From: Roseiarcus sp963717215
Lineage (GTDB): Bacteria > Pseudomonadota > Alphaproteobacteria > Rhizobiales > Beijerinckiaceae
Direction: 5' to 3'
DNA length: 64,000 nt
Assembly: GCA_963717215.1 (NCBI GenBank)
Contig: CAVQVS010000001.1
Span: 310,001 to 374,000 of the forward strand
The notes below the pieces were generated by a model. It worked only from the letters and a program-made list of their open reading frames with translations. It was not told the DNA's origin and ran no database searches. A program made the position numbers and the translations under genes. Below, piece by piece: positions 10,967-20,368 of the stretch; positions within the stretch are counted from its first letter, which is position 1; the number at the start of each line of letters is the position of its first letter.

Positions 10967-10973
10967 AGTCGCG

Positions 10974-12689
10974 TTACGTCGGCGCCTTCACGACATGGTA
11001 CTCGATGCGGCGGTTCTTCAGGCGGCCCTCGGCGGTGTCGTTGTTCGCGATTGGATCGGCCTCGCCGTAGCCTTTGGCGACCAGCATGTCCGGGTCCGCG
11101 CCAAATTTGATCAGCGCCTCGCGCACGGATTCCGCCCGCTTCTGCGACAGCGCCAGGTTCAGCGCCGCATCGCCGGTGTTGTCGGTATAGCCAGCGATCT
11201 CGAGCACATGACCGGCCTTGAGCTGCTTCAAATCCGCGGCGGCGGTCTTGAGGAATGGCTCCATCGATTCCGGCACGTCCGCGCTGTCCGAGGCGAAGTT
11301 GACCATGGAGTCGTTGAGCGCGAACAACAGGTCCTTGACGTCGAAGCCGGATCCAAGCGACGCAAGCTCGGTCGTCGCTCTGTTGTTGGCGACGGCGACG
11401 GCCTCGGCAGTCTTATCCGTTAGCGCGCCCACAGTGATGCCTACGCCGAGCGCGCCGCTCAGCGCCGCGATGACCTTGCCGCGCGCGGATTCGTCCATGG
11501 CGCCGCCCCCGACGTTGACCTTATTGCCCTCGAAGATAGCGTCGACGTTCGCGCCTTGGAGCGCTTCCAGCCCGGCGCGGAGGTTGCCGAGCCACGATGC
11601 CGCTGTGGCGCTTGGGTCCATGCTGATCGCGCTTTTCACTTTGTCCGCGCCGAAGACTGCGTTGAGCGCGTTGACGATCGAGGTCTTCGCGTCCTGGTCG
11701 CGGACCACGCCTGACGCGCGGACGGCGCCATTGTCGTTGCTGAGCGCGAACCGGGTTGGCGTAGCGGCTGACGCGGGCGCAGTCGGCTCAGCCGTTGCGA
11801 CCGTCGGAGCCGGAGGCGTTGCTGGCGCCTGTGCGATCGTTGCGGGCGCTGGCGGCGGAGGAGGCGGAGCTTCCGCTTTCGTGGCGGGAGCAGGCGCGGG
11901 CGGGGGAGGGGGCGGCGCTAGCGCTTTCATCGCGGGGGCGGGCGGCGGCGGCGGAGGCGCTTCCGTTTTCATCGCGGGGGCAGGCGCGGGCGGGGGAGGC
12001 GGCGGCGCCTGCGCGGCCGTTGAGGCAGGAGCCGGAGTCGGAGCCTGGGCCGGGGGCGCAGGCGTTGGCGCGGGGGGCGGCTCTTGCGCGACCGTCGCCG
12101 GCTCGGGCGCGTTGGCGACAGGGTGAGCGGGCGGGATCCGGTTGAGGGTAGACCAGAAATAGGAGAGGAGGGCGACGACGACCAGCGCGGCGAGCCCTGG
12201 CCATAGCCAACGTTGGATGGTCGGCTCGCTCTCTACGGCTGTCGGAAGAACGTCGATCCGTTTCGGCGCCGCTTGCTCCGCCGCCGCCGCGGCTCGTGGT
12301 TGCGAGAGAAAAGCGGTGACCGCGGGCGGAACACCCGCCGGAACGGCGCCGCCCGGCGTCAGAAGGCCGATGATCTTCGGCAACGCGTATCCGAGCGCGG
12401 TCGACACTGCGCTCTCGCCGAGGCCAAGCCGGCTCGCCACGCCGCCAAGGGCAGTCGCGCCGAGCGCGCGTTCGATCTGGCCGGCGGCAATGGGGGCGGC
12501 GTCAGGACGACCGAGCCAGGACCCGACCTCCGAAGCCAGGCCGCCGGATTTAAATTTGTCGAGGAAACCGGCGAGGCCTCCTGGCGACGCCGAGATCATC
12601 GTCAGGACTTCTCTGACAAGCGCCCGAGCGTTGACGCCAAGCCCGAAGCGGCCGGCCAGATCGTCGATCAGCGTGTCGAACGTCGCCAT
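10974..12689 (-). CDS. OmpA-family peptidoglycan-binding protein with DUF937-like N-terminus
   Basis: A 571-residue mosaic protein. Residues 1-130 resemble the YidB/DUF937 domain (FLDKFKSGGLASEVGSWLG, GLGESAVSTALGYALPKIIGLL). A single membrane segment follows near residue 165 (LWPGLAALVVVALLSYFW), then a roughly 110-residue linker of Pro-Ala-rich repeats (PPPPPPAPA units). A BON-like region comes next (VRASGVVRDQDAKTSIVNAL), and the C-terminal OmpA domain carries the peptidoglycan-binding pattern (GYTDNTGDAALNLALSQKRA, KNRRIEYHV). The layout suggests an inner-membrane protein reaching across the periplasm through the flexible linker to bind the wall. The role is inferred from domains only. 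Confidence 0.88.
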   Translation of the reverse strand: MATFDTLIDDLAGRFGLGVNARALVREVLTMISASPGGLAGFLDKFKSGGLASEVGSWLGRPDAAPIAAGQIERALGATALGGVASRLGLGESAVSTALGYALPKIIGLLTPGGAVPAGVPPAVTAFLSQPRAAAAAEQAAPKRIDVLPTAVESEPTIQRWLWPGLAALVVVALLSYFWSTLNRIPPAHPVANAPEPATVAQEPPPAPTPAPPAQAPTPAPASTAAQAPPPPPPAPAPAMKTEAPPPPPPAPAMKALAPPPPPPAPAPATKAEAPPPPPPAPATIAQAPATPPAPTVATAEPTAPASAATPTRFALSNDNGAVRASGVVRDQDAKTSIVNALNAVFGADKVKSAISMDPSATAASWLGNLRAGLEALQGANVDAIFEGNKVNVGGGAMDESARGKVIAALSGALGVGITVGALTDKTAEAVAVANNRATTELASLGSGFDVKDLLFALNDSMVNFASDSADVPESMEPFLKTAAADLKQLKAGHVLEIAGYTDNTGDAALNLALSQKRAESVREALIKFGADPDMLVAKGYGEADPIANNDTAEGRLKNRRIEYHVVKAPT

Positions 12690-12828
12690 GTCGCACTCCC
12701 CGAAAGTTTGCTCCCAGGTTGAGCTTTGCAGAACACAATGACCGCTCGATGGCGCCCGAAGCCCTTGTCAAGAGACCGCCGGGGCCCGCGGGAGCGGCGG
12801 CCGCGACGTAGATTCGGGTCAGCCCTTT

Positions 12829-13296
12829 CTACAGGATTGGCGTGGCCCGCGACGCCTCGGCGCCCACGACCCGATCGAGGTTTGCGATCAGCAGCCTCAG
12901 CAGGGCGACGAGCAGCCCGGCCTCCTCGTCCGTGAAGTCGCGCAGGACCTCATGATTACCCTGGATCAAGACCGCAACCGCGTCGGGCAGGCGCGCTTTG
13001 GCAGCCTCGGTCAGAGTGATGCGGCTCATGCGTCCGTCGACCGGGTCGGGCGTGCGCTCAATCAGCCCGTCCCGCTCCATGCGGGCGAGCATCTGCGCCA
13101 TCGGCGGCTGCTCGATCCTGGCGAAGCGGGCGAGATCGCGCTGCGTGCTTGCCCGGCCATCCTGAAGCGCGACTAGCACTGGCAAATGCCCGACGCTGAA
13201 GCCGAGCGGCTTCAGTCGCGCTTCGCTGAGACGGGCGAATCCGCGCGCCACGAGACCGATCAGGTGGCCGGGCGTCGAGAGCACGTCGAGATCCAT
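12829..13296 (-). CDS. MarR-family transcriptional regulator
   Basis: A 155-residue winged-helix regulator. It shows the MarR layout: an N-terminal dimerisation helix, a helix-turn-helix (STQRDLARFARIEQPPMAQMLARME), the wing (RTPDPVDGRMSRITLT) and C-terminal dimerisation helices. It is divergent from the small NTF2-like gene; the 102 bp between them holds a good inverted repeat (13329-13342). MarR proteins usually repress themselves and the divergent neighbour until a phenolic or other ligand binds, so that is the likely arrangement. The ligand is unknown. Confidence 0.92.
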   Translation of the reverse strand: MDLDVLSTPGHLIGLVARGFARLSEARLKPLGFSVGHLPVLVALQDGRASTQRDLARFARIEQPPMAQMLARMERDGLIERTPDPVDGRMSRITLTEAAKARLPDAVAVLIQGNHEVLRDFTDEEAGLLVALLRLLIANLDRVVGAEASRATPIL

Positions 13297-13328
13297 GACG
13301 CTTATCCCTTGCGCGCATCGCCGGGCAG

Positions 13329-13342
13329 ATGCATACGTGCAT
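13329..13342. promoter_or_regulatory. Candidate MarR operator
   Basis: ATGCA-TACG-TGCAT is a perfect 5-bp inverted repeat with a 4-bp spacer, about 30 bp upstream of the marR start and 57 bp upstream of the divergent gene. Its size and position are typical of MarR operators. Binding is inferred. Confidence 0.5.
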
Positions 13343-13398
13343 ATGTAAGTGACTTTCGCTTGTCACGCAACGCGGGCACGACGCCGAGGATAAATCCA

Positions 13399-13773
13399 AT
13401 GGATGATGACGTGAAACGCCTTGAACGCCTCTACGATCGCTTCAATGCGCGGGACATAGACGGGGTGTTGACCGCGCTCGCCGATGATGTCGCCTGGGCC
13501 AACGGCATGGATGGCGGCCACGTCCATGGCCGCGAGGCCGTTCGCGCGTACTGGACGCGTCAGTGGACCCTGGTCAGTCCGCACGTCGAGCCTCTGGGCT
13601 TTCGTCGAACTCCCGATGGTGCGATCCTCGCGGAGGTCCGGCAGTCTGTCCGCGATCTCGAAGGCAAACCGCTCGAGGGGCAAACCCACGGGTTGAAGGA
13701 CAAGACCGTCGGACACGTCTTCCGCTTTCGAGAGGGCAAGGTGGCGCGCTTCGACATCGAGGACATTGCCTGA
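13399..13773 (+). CDS. NTF2-like/SnoaL-fold protein
   Basis: A 124-residue cone-shaped NTF2-like protein. It begins with the usual amphipathic helix (DVKRLERLYDRFNARDIDGVL), continues with ALADDVAWANG and HVHGREAVRAYWTRQW, and ends in the beta-strands GHVFRFREGKVARFDIED. Such proteins are small cytoplasmic enzymes or ligand-binding modules; the activity cannot be assigned. ATG 13399 is supported by GAGGA nine bases upstream; a longer in-frame opening would run through the marR gene and is discarded. Divergence from marR suggests it is that regulator's target. Confidence 0.85.
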   Translation: MDDDVKRLERLYDRFNARDIDGVLTALADDVAWANGMDGGHVHGREAVRAYWTRQWTLVSPHVEPLGFRRTPDGAILAEVRQSVRDLEGKPLEGQTHGLKDKTVGHVFRFREGKVARFDIEDIA

Positions 13774-13836
13774 TCCACGCGCACTCTCGCCGCCGAAGAT
13801 GCGCCCGAAATGGCCGACGTCTGTCCGGGCGGCCCG

Positions 13837-14412
13837 TCAGGCCGTGAGGCCTTTGGCCTGCGCATAGTAAAGCAGCGCGATCGTCTTGGCGTCGGCGATC
13901 GCCCCGCTCTCGATCATGGCGAGCGCCTCGCCGAACGGGATCTCGAGGACCTCGATATGCTCGTCCTCGTCGACGCCTCCGCCTTTTCCGGTGCGGTCCG
14001 CTTTGGCGTAGGGAGCGACGAAGCAGGCGATCTTTTCGGTCATGCCGCCGGGGCTCATGTAGGCGTCGAAAACGTGGACAGGCTTGCGGATGACGACACC
14101 CGTCTCCTCGAGCGCCTCGCGGATGGCGCAGACTTCGGGCGGGTCGCCGTCCAACATGCCGGCGCAAACCTCGATGGTCGCCAGCGCGCCGTCGCTCAGA
14201 TACGCGCCGGCCCGAAACTGCTTGACCAGCATGATGACGCGTCGCGTCGCGTCGTAAAGCAGCACTGCGGCCGCTTTGCCATGGCGATACACATCGTGCT
14301 TGAGTGTGCGCGTCGAGCCGTCGTCCTCCACGACCTCGATTTCGGTGCGGGTGAGATCGAACCGTCCCGTGGCGAGAACAGTGTCGCCGATCACGCGTGC
14401 AGCTTTGGCCAT
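13837..14412 (-). CDS. Nudix hydrolase (NudK/ADP-sugar pyrophosphatase-like)
   Basis: A 191-residue Nudix protein. The Nudix box region reads AGMLDGDPPEVCAIREALEE followed by TGV, the arrangement seen in NudK-type sugar-nucleotide pyrophosphatases, preceded by MLVKQFRAGAYL (substrate grip) and followed by DAYMSPGGMTEKIACF. Family members hydrolyse GDP-mannose or ADP-ribose to sugar phosphate plus nucleoside monophosphate. Which substrate applies here is open. The gene starts 8 bp after the end of the NAD kinase gene on the same strand, so the two are probably cotranscribed. An ADP-ribose or NAD-related role would fit that pairing. Confidence 0.9.
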   Translation of the reverse strand: MAKAARVIGDTVLATGRFDLTRTEIEVVEDDGSTRTLKHDVYRHGKAAAVLLYDATRRVIMLVKQFRAGAYLSDGALATIEVCAGMLDGDPPEVCAIREALEETGVVIRKPVHVFDAYMSPGGMTEKIACFVAPYAKADRTGKGGGVDEDEHIEVLEIPFGEALAMIESGAIADAKTIALLYYAQAKGLTA

Positions 14413-14420
14413 AAGATCGC

Positions 14421-15209
14421 CTAGTAGCGGAATTGTTCGCGCAGGATTCGCTCATCGAGCGAATGGCCGGGATCATGGAGCAGCACGAGCGAGGTCGCCT
14501 TGTCCATCGCCACGTCGACCTCGACCACCCGGCGGATTTCGAAATGGTCGGCGGCGGCGGCGACGGGGCGCTTGTTAGCTTCCAGGACTTTTATGGTGAC
14601 CCGCTGGAAATCGCGCAGGAGCGCGCCCCGCCAGCGGCGAGGGCGAAACGGCGACAGCGGCGTCAGCGCCATCAAGGGCACTTCGAGCGGCAGGATCGGC
14701 CCGTTGGCGGAAAGGTTGTAGGCGGTCGAGCCGGCCGGAGTCGCAACCAGGATGCCGTCCGCGATCAGTTCGTCGAGCTGGACTACGTCGTCAATCTCTA
14801 TGCGCAGCTTGGCCGCCTGATAGGTCTGGCGCAACAGCGACACCTCGTTTATCGCCCGCGCGGTCGTATCGACCCCGTGAATGTCTCGCGTGCGCATGAT
14901 GAGCGGGTGAATGATCGAGGGCTGCGCGACTCTGAGCCGTTCCGGTAGCCCTTGCTCGGAATAGTCGTTCATGAGGAAGCCCACCGACCCTCGGTTCATG
15001 CCGTAGATCGGCTTCGGCGCCTTCATGGTCATATGTAGGGTTTGCAGCATCAGGCCGTCGCCGCCGAGCGCGACGACAACGTCCGCCTCGTCGAACGGGC
15101 TGTTGCCATAGAGAGCCGCGAGGCGCTCAAGCGCGTCGTTCGCTTCCTTTGCCCCCGAAGACAGGAAGGCGATCGATTGAGTTCGCGCCATTGGCGTAAC
15201 GACCGACAT
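14421..15209 (-). CDS. nadK: NAD kinase
   Basis: Phosphorylates NAD to NADP in the cytoplasm. The protein (262 residues) has the ATP/NAD kinase hallmarks: the GGDG motif in VVVALGGDGLMLQTLH, the NRGSVGFLMN substrate loop, NEVSLLRQ and the GSTAYNLSANGPILP motif. ATG 15209 is preceded by GGGGAAGG five bases upstream and is preferred to the more distal opening at 15239; ATG 15191 is another option. The frame is intact and the length is typical for alphaproteobacterial NadK. It lies upstream of the Nudix gene. Confidence 0.95.
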   Translation of the reverse strand: MSVVTPMARTQSIAFLSSGAKEANDALERLAALYGNSPFDEADVVVALGGDGLMLQTLHMTMKAPKPIYGMNRGSVGFLMNDYSEQGLPERLRVAQPSIIHPLIMRTRDIHGVDTTARAINEVSLLRQTYQAAKLRIEIDDVVQLDELIADGILVATPAGSTAYNLSANGPILPLEVPLMALTPLSPFRPRRWRGALLRDFQRVTIKVLEANKRPVAAAADHFEIRRVVEVDVAMDKATSLVLLHDPGHSLDERILREQFRY

Positions 15210-15352
15210 CTGCACCTTCCCCGAACGCCGCGCGAACAATTGGCGAAACGGGCGCTCGCGCGCGTGTCCGCGGGGGCAGTCTTAGCCGAGCGCTCGCGCG
15301 CTTCAAAGTCGGTCGCGTTTTGAAGCGGAATACACCCGTTAAGGGAAGTGGA

Positions 15353-16912
15353 TTACGGGAGCAGCTCCCGTGCGTCCGGCGCCCCTCGGGTCGACTTGCG
15401 CGCGCCCTCCGCGGTCGGCAATTTGATCAGGAATCGCGCGCCACAATAGAAATCATCGGCCTTGGCCGGCGCAAGCGTGATCGCGCCGCCGTTTCGCGTC
15501 ACGAGGTCCGCCGCGATCGCAAGACCAAGGCCGGCGCCGACGTCGCTGGTCGACTTGTGGAACGGCTCGAAGATCCGGTCGTGTTGATCGGGTGGAAATC
15601 CAGGCCCGGTGTCGCTGATCTCGACCAGCGCCAGCCCGTCGGTGCGAATGGCGGCAAAGCGGATGGCCTTCGGACGGCCATCCGTCGCGCCTTTGGTCAT
15701 AAGCGCCTGTGCGGCGTTCCGGCTTAGATTTTCCAGCACCCGCAACATGTGGTCCGGGTCGGCATAAACGCAGAAACGCGGAGGAATGTCGATGTTGTAG
15801 TCGATCGCCACCTCGTGTTCGGCTGTCCCCGCCTCGACGACCTGGCTCACGAGGTCGCTCAGGTCGAAGCGGCGGCGAGATGGGGGAAGCTCCCGGCTTG
15901 CCCCATAGGTGAGCGTCGACTGGCAGAACTGGATCGCGCGATCGAGGGTCGCGACCAGACGCGGCGCCAGTCGCTGGGCAAGCGGATCGGGGATCGTCGC
16001 CAGGCGATCCGAGATGAGCTGCGCGGCGCTCAGGATGTTGCGCAGGTCATGATTGATGCGCGCAACCGCCATGCCGAGTTCGGCCAGGCGCTTGCCTTGC
16101 GCCAGCTCATGGGCGAGCGACCCCTGCATGACGGCGAGCGCCGCCTCGGCGCGGCCGATCTCGTTGCCCCGACCGGTCGGGGCAATCACCCGCGACGCGT
16201 CCTGGGACTCTCGCCGAAGGCGATGATGTTGGACGTGAGCCGGCGCACCGGCTGGAGCACCATGCGCCAGAGCGCCGCCCACAGCACGCAGGTCACGACA
16301 GCCGCGATGGTCAGCGAAATCGTGAGAAAATTGTACGACACACGTCGCAAAGACTGGACCAGCGTCGTCTCGTCGAAAGCGAACTCGATCGCCGGTTCGT
16401 TCGCTCGCGCGGGAGCGCTCAGCTTCACGACGGTCCCCGGCGCGGCGAACAGGGCGTGAAAGGTGGCGGCCATGCTCTCCAGATAGGAATTGTCGTCAGC
16501 GACGATCGAACTCTACGCCCTGCAGCGGGCCGCCGGCGAGAACGAATTCGCGGCGCCCCGTCGGCGTCTCGATCGCCATCCACCTCACCTCGACGCTATT
16601 CAGGATCTTTTGCGACAGCTCTCGGGGCGGCGGGGTCGGTCCCGCCAGCCCGAAAGCGTCGACGGTCGTCTGAACGGCGCTGATCTTGCCGTGCAACAAC
16701 ATCTCGCGATGGGCCGTGAGTCGGGTCACATAGAAGAGGCTCATCGCCAGGAGGACGAAACCGATCGTGACCGCAAGGACCCGAGCCGCGAGGCCGAAGC
16801 CGCGAAATGGCGGCGCCAGTCCCGGCGCGCCTGCCTGTTTTGAGATCACGTCCGGGAACGTGAGGGCGAGCGCGTCGGCGCCGCCCTCGCTTCTGGCCGG
16901 AAGGTCTAGCAT
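15353..16912 (-). pseudogene. Membrane sensor histidine kinase, two frameshifts
   Basis: Three consecutive frames encode one histidine kinase of about 518 residues. The first (from 16912) has a cytoplasmic lead and a membrane helix (RVLAVTIGFVLLAMSLFYV), then a periplasmic sensor. A shift near 16490-16500 leads to the rest of the sensor (VADDNSYLESMAATFHALF) and the second helix (FLTISLTIAAVVTCVLWAAL). A second, compensating shift at the CCC run near 16200-16207 leads to the dimerisation domain with the phospho-acceptor histidine (VARINHDLRNILSAAQLISD) and the ATPase domain (SRNAAQAL, EISDTGPGF, GAGLGLAIAADLV). The start ATG overlaps the stop of the upstream dehydrogenase gene (ATGCTAG). No response regulator lies next to it, so the signal is unknown. 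Confidence 0.85.
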
Positions 16913-17913
16913 CGTGCGGTCACGCCCTGGGCCCTTGGATGTTCGTCCTCAATATGGGCATTGATTATGGCGGAAAAATTGGCGTCTGCTTGAAATCCTA
17001 GACTTTTTGCCCGCGCCGGATCGAAATCACGCGCCCATCCCGCGACGATGCGGATGATCGTCTCATCGGGCTCGCGGCGGATGAGGGCGACGGTCTTGTC
17101 GCCGGCGATGGCGCGCAAAGCCTCTATCTGCTCCCCGACGGTGACACTCACGCCTGGCAGGCTGAGCGAACGGCGAGCGCCCAGGAGAGAGAGATCCATC
17201 TCCGCCGCGCGCAACAGGAAGCCGATCGCCGCGCGGGGCGAGGCATGCCAATGCCGAACGTCGTCGCCGACCGGCAGGATCGCCTCCTTGCCGGCGAGGG
17301 GCTCGCGGATGATGCCTGAGAAAAATCCAGACGCCGCTTTGTTCGGCAAGCCCGGGCGGACGCAGATGGTGGGCAGGCGAAGCCCAATGCCGTCGAAGAA
17401 GCCTCGTCTTGAATAATCTGCAAGCAGGAGCTCGCAGATCGCCTTCTGGGTTCCGTAGCTGGTTAAGGGGGCGGAGAGAAACTCGTCTCCGATCTTGTCG
17501 GGAAACGGCGCCCCAAAGACCGCGATCGAGGAGGTGAAGATGAGACGGGGCTTGTAGGCGCCGCCGGACAATGCCTGCTCGCGCCGGATCGCCTCGAAGA
17601 TGGAGTGCGTTCCGCCGAGGTTGATGGCGTAGCCTTTGTCGAAGTCGGCCTCCGCTTCGCCCGAGACGATTGAAGCCAGGAGAAAAATGACATCGGGCCT
17701 GGGCGCGACAAGTTTTGTCGCGGCGTAGGATGCGGCGATGTCGAAAGCGTCGAGCGTGGTTGGGAAGGGCGCGTTCGCTGGCGCCTGCGGCGTGACGATG
17801 TCGACGAGATGCGCGTGGGTGATCGCCTTGCCGGCGAGTTTCCCGTCGCGCACCAGGCGCGCGGTCAACTTGCGCCCGATCATGCCCGCCGCGCCGATAA
17901 TAAGCACCTTCAT
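16906..17913 (-). CDS. denD: NAD-dependent epimerase/dehydratase family, D-erythronate dehydrogenase-like
   Basis: A 335-residue extended short-chain dehydrogenase. It has the N-terminal Rossmann motif (MKVLIIGAAGMIGRKL), the active-site serine region (LIFTSSIAVFG), the YxxxK catalytic pair in SYGTQKAICELLLADY, and the RLPTICVRPGLPNKAASGFF stretch characteristic of DenD proteins. DenD oxidises D-erythronate at C2 in tetronate catabolism. No denK- or denC-like gene is nearby, so the substrate is tentative. ATG 17913 has GGGAGAAAG just upstream; the longer opening at 17967 lacks a site. The stop overlaps the start of the histidine kinase gene, implying coupled translation of two functionally unlike genes. 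Confidence 0.85.
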   Translation of the reverse strand: MKVLIIGAAGMIGRKLTARLVRDGKLAGKAITHAHLVDIVTPQAPANAPFPTTLDAFDIAASYAATKLVAPRPDVIFLLASIVSGEAEADFDKGYAINLGGTHSIFEAIRREQALSGGAYKPRLIFTSSIAVFGAPFPDKIGDEFLSAPLTSYGTQKAICELLLADYSRRGFFDGIGLRLPTICVRPGLPNKAASGFFSGIIREPLAGKEAILPVGDDVRHWHASPRAAIGFLLRAAEMDLSLLGARRSLSLPGVSVTVGEQIEALRAIAGDKTVALIRREPDETIIRIVAGWARDFDPARAKSLGFQADANFSAIINAHIEDEHPRAQGVTARC

Positions 17914-18116
17914 GTCGAACTTTCTCCCTTTGCCGCCACGCCATTCCTGCTCGCGGGATGGCCGCAATCTAAAACGGTTTTGCCGTCCTGCATATTGTGA
18001 TCATCGTGTCAAGATGTTCTGAACACTGGGTCAGAGTAGATTAGGCCTGCCTTGTTTATGCCTCATACACCGGTCAGTTGGGCCCGGGTAACGTTCAGAA
18101 TAATGAGGTGTAATGG

Positions 18117-18425
18117 ATGCGGAAATTCATGTTTGTGTGTGCGGCCATGGTTGGATTTACGAACGTAGTGGCCGCAAGTGAGTTGGGTATAGCCTCTTAC
18201 TATCTTAATCCACATTACAGCGGGCTGATCGCCGCCCACAAAACCCTTCCGATGGGAACGCGAGTGAAGGTGGTCAATCTCGACAACGGCCGCGCCGCCA
18301 TCCTGAAGATCGTCGATCGGGGACCATTCATCCGGGGCCGGATCATCGACGTCTCACCGGCCGCGGCGAGCGTGCTCGGCTTCCGCGCCGCAGGCCTCGC
18401 GCACGTGCGGATCGAGCGGAACTAA
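18117..18425 (+). CDS. RlpA-like double-psi beta-barrel secreted protein
   Basis: A 102-residue exported protein with a signal peptide (MFVCAAMVGFTNVVAA) followed directly by a compact RlpA-like domain: GIASYY, the AAHKTLPMGTRVKVVNLDNG core, and KIVDRGPFIRGRIIDVSPAAA with the conserved Asp of the lytic transglycosylase fold. Full RlpA proteins cut denuded glycan strands at the septum and carry a SPOR domain. This one has none, so it is a minimal version. GAGG sits six bases before the ATG. It is divergent from the denD-like gene. Confidence 0.88.
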   Translation: MRKFMFVCAAMVGFTNVVAASELGIASYYLNPHYSGLIAAHKTLPMGTRVKVVNLDNGRAAILKIVDRGPFIRGRIIDVSPAAASVLGFRAAGLAHVRIERN

Positions 18426-18627
18426 ACTTCAGCGACCAATCGGCTCTCGCACGCCGCCCCGGCGGTTTGGCGCGGATTGCGCGCGGGCGCAGGGGCGGAC
18501 GGCCTAGGCTCGCTGCGAGCGCGGTCGGCAGGCGTAAGAAAGTCTCGCAAAACCTGCGATCAGTCTGTTAATTGTCTCTCCTCGCAGAATTGCGCTCGGC
18601 GCAAAGGTCGCGGGAGGCTGATTGCCG

Positions 18628-19411
18628 ATGTCGAAACTCCCGGTCGCGTTGCTGCTCGTCCTCGGATGGGCTCTCGTCCCCCAGCCGTCCTTCGCGGAAG
18701 CGAAGTGCCCGGCCGGGGACGCGCCGATCTTCGAGGAGGATGTGCGGGCGGCGCCGAATTGCGAGGCCGCTCACAAGCTCCACGACGCCTGTGGGTGGGG
18801 ATCGAGCGGCGATGTGGCCCTGAGCGGGGCTGTCATCGAGAAATGCGAAGCCGTCTTTCTCAGCCGCCTCGCGCCGGCGCAGAAGAGGAACTACCAGGCG
18901 CGTCAGCAACGCTGCAGCGACAAATATGCCAGAGAAGACGGAAGCCTGGCGGTCGCCGAGGCGGCGCTTTGCGCCGAGGCGATCGCCGTCTCCTTCGCCA
19001 GGAACGCCGCCACTGCCGGCCGCATTCCGGCGGCGCCGCTTGCGCCGGTGAAGGCGAGCTTTGATTGCGGCAAGGCGCGCACGAAACTCGAGCTTTTGAT
19101 CTGTTCGAGCGACACTATCGGCAGTGAGGACATCGATCTTTCTGCGGCCTACCAGAAGGCGCTGGGGAGCTCAGCTCCAGATGTCCGCAAAGTTCTTGTC
19201 GCCAGTGAGAGCGGCTGGCTAACCTATGTGGCGAAGGTCGTGCATCGGCGCCGCGATTGGCGCCTATGATTCCAAGAGCTGCGCGGAGCAGGCGTTTTCC
19301 GATCGCGCCGAACAACTGAAGCGGTGCCTGTCCAAAAGCGGCGACGAGGCGAAAGCGTGCCTGAATGTTTACGCACCCGTCGTCAACGGGGTGACGCCGA
19401 CGAAGCCGTGA
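18628..19411 (+). pseudogene. LprI-like secreted protein, frameshifted
   Basis: A secreted protein with a signal peptide (LPVALLLVLGWALVPQPSFA) and a cysteine-rich C-terminal region resembling the lysozyme-inhibitor LprI domain (SFDCGKARTKLELLICSS, then DIDLSAAYQKAL, then SGWLTY). The reading moves to the next frame near 19225-19240 to complete that domain: SCIGAAIGAYDSKSCAEQAF, then RAEQLKRCL. Joined, it is about 260 residues. The N-terminal half (CGWGSSGDVALSGAVIEKCEAVF) is less familiar and also cysteine-containing. ATG 18628 has GGGAGG ten bases upstream; a TTG at 18622 is an alternative. The function in the envelope is inferred only. Confidence 0.7.
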
Positions 19412-19692
19412 GGACAGGTCGTCTCTCAGGCGAGGCGGTTTTCGCCACGGCGCCGGCGGCGGCGTTCCTCGCCTTGATCCTGCCGGAAGGCCGCGGCGCC
19501 GTTAGCGATGCGGCGAGTTCGGGCGGCGTGGTAACCCCAAGTCCGCGAACTCGGTCTCTGGTCGTTTCTGCGCTCAAGGCCGCGGTCACGCAATTATCCA
19601 ACTTTCAATGGGACGCTCACAGGGCGTAATATACTCTTTGAAATAGTTTTAATTAGGCGGAGGTAAACTCGCTTTCCGGACAAAAGGGGCGG
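19412..19692. other. Intergenic region without a recognised gene
   Basis: About 280 bp. Open frames here have no family resemblance and no ribosome site. The last 60 bp turn AT-rich (GTAATATACTCTTTGAAATAG), which may hold the promoter of the next gene. Confidence 0.5.
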
Positions 19693-20319
19693 ATGTGGAT
19701 TATGTCGGATGATCAGGAAATCGTTCAAAGCAGGTTCGGTTATATAAACCGATTTCGGTTTGGCGAAGGTCAGCTGACGTTCACCTCGCGAGACAGCAGC
19801 GAGTTGACCCGCTCGATCAATTACGAGGCAATAAACCCGGACAGCAGCTCGACTTTGAAAATAAATGCAGGGAAACGTTACGGTTTTCTCATTGCTATCA
19901 TTGGCACAGCCTTAACGATGACGATACAGGTCCTGCATCCAGGCCGTGCTGATTTTGCGTTGGCCGCAGCGAGCGCAGCGGTCGCAACCTATTTCCTGCT
20001 GGTTTATCGAAACGTCATGACTTTGACATTCACGCTTCTTCAGCCGGCTGACGGAGCGGGAACGCCGATACGCATCACTCACGACAAGCGTTACGACGAG
20101 ATCCTGCAACGCATCAAATCGGGCCGGATCGCTCGCCTGCGCAAGCTTCACCTCGCCGTGAACTTTGAAAACGCGCCGAAGCAAGAGGCGCGAAAGTTCA
20201 AATGGCTGTTGGACGAAGGGGCGATTTCGGAAGCCGAATATCAAGAGGCGATCGCCCGGTTATCGGCCAATCCTTCCAGCTTGTCCGACGATGCGAGGCC
20301 GGTGGTCCACTTGCAGTGA
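19693..20319 (+). CDS. Uncharacterised membrane protein with SHOCT-like C-terminus
   Basis: A 208-residue protein not recognised as a named family. Residues 1-60 form a soluble PH-like beta region (FGEGQLTFTSRDSSELTRSINYEAI). Two membrane helices follow (RYGFLIAIIGTALTMTIQVL and ADFALAAASAAVATYFLLVY). The C-terminus holds a short helical hairpin (KFKWLLDEGAISEAEYQEA) that matches the SHOCT pattern of small oligomerisation domains. A bacterial PH domain plus membrane helices plus SHOCT suggests a membrane-associated sensor or scaffold, but this is inference. ATG 19693 or 19702 could start it. Confidence 0.75.
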   Translation: MWIMSDDQEIVQSRFGYINRFRFGEGQLTFTSRDSSELTRSINYEAINPDSSSTLKINAGKRYGFLIAIIGTALTMTIQVLHPGRADFALAAASAAVATYFLLVYRNVMTLTFTLLQPADGAGTPIRITHDKRYDEILQRIKSGRIARLRKLHLAVNFENAPKQEARKFKWLLDEGAISEAEYQEAIARLSANPSSLSDDARPVVHLQ

Positions 20320-20368
20320 CGGGCAGTTGACCGCAATCAAGCTGGGGCGCCTTTCTGGGCGAGCAGGC

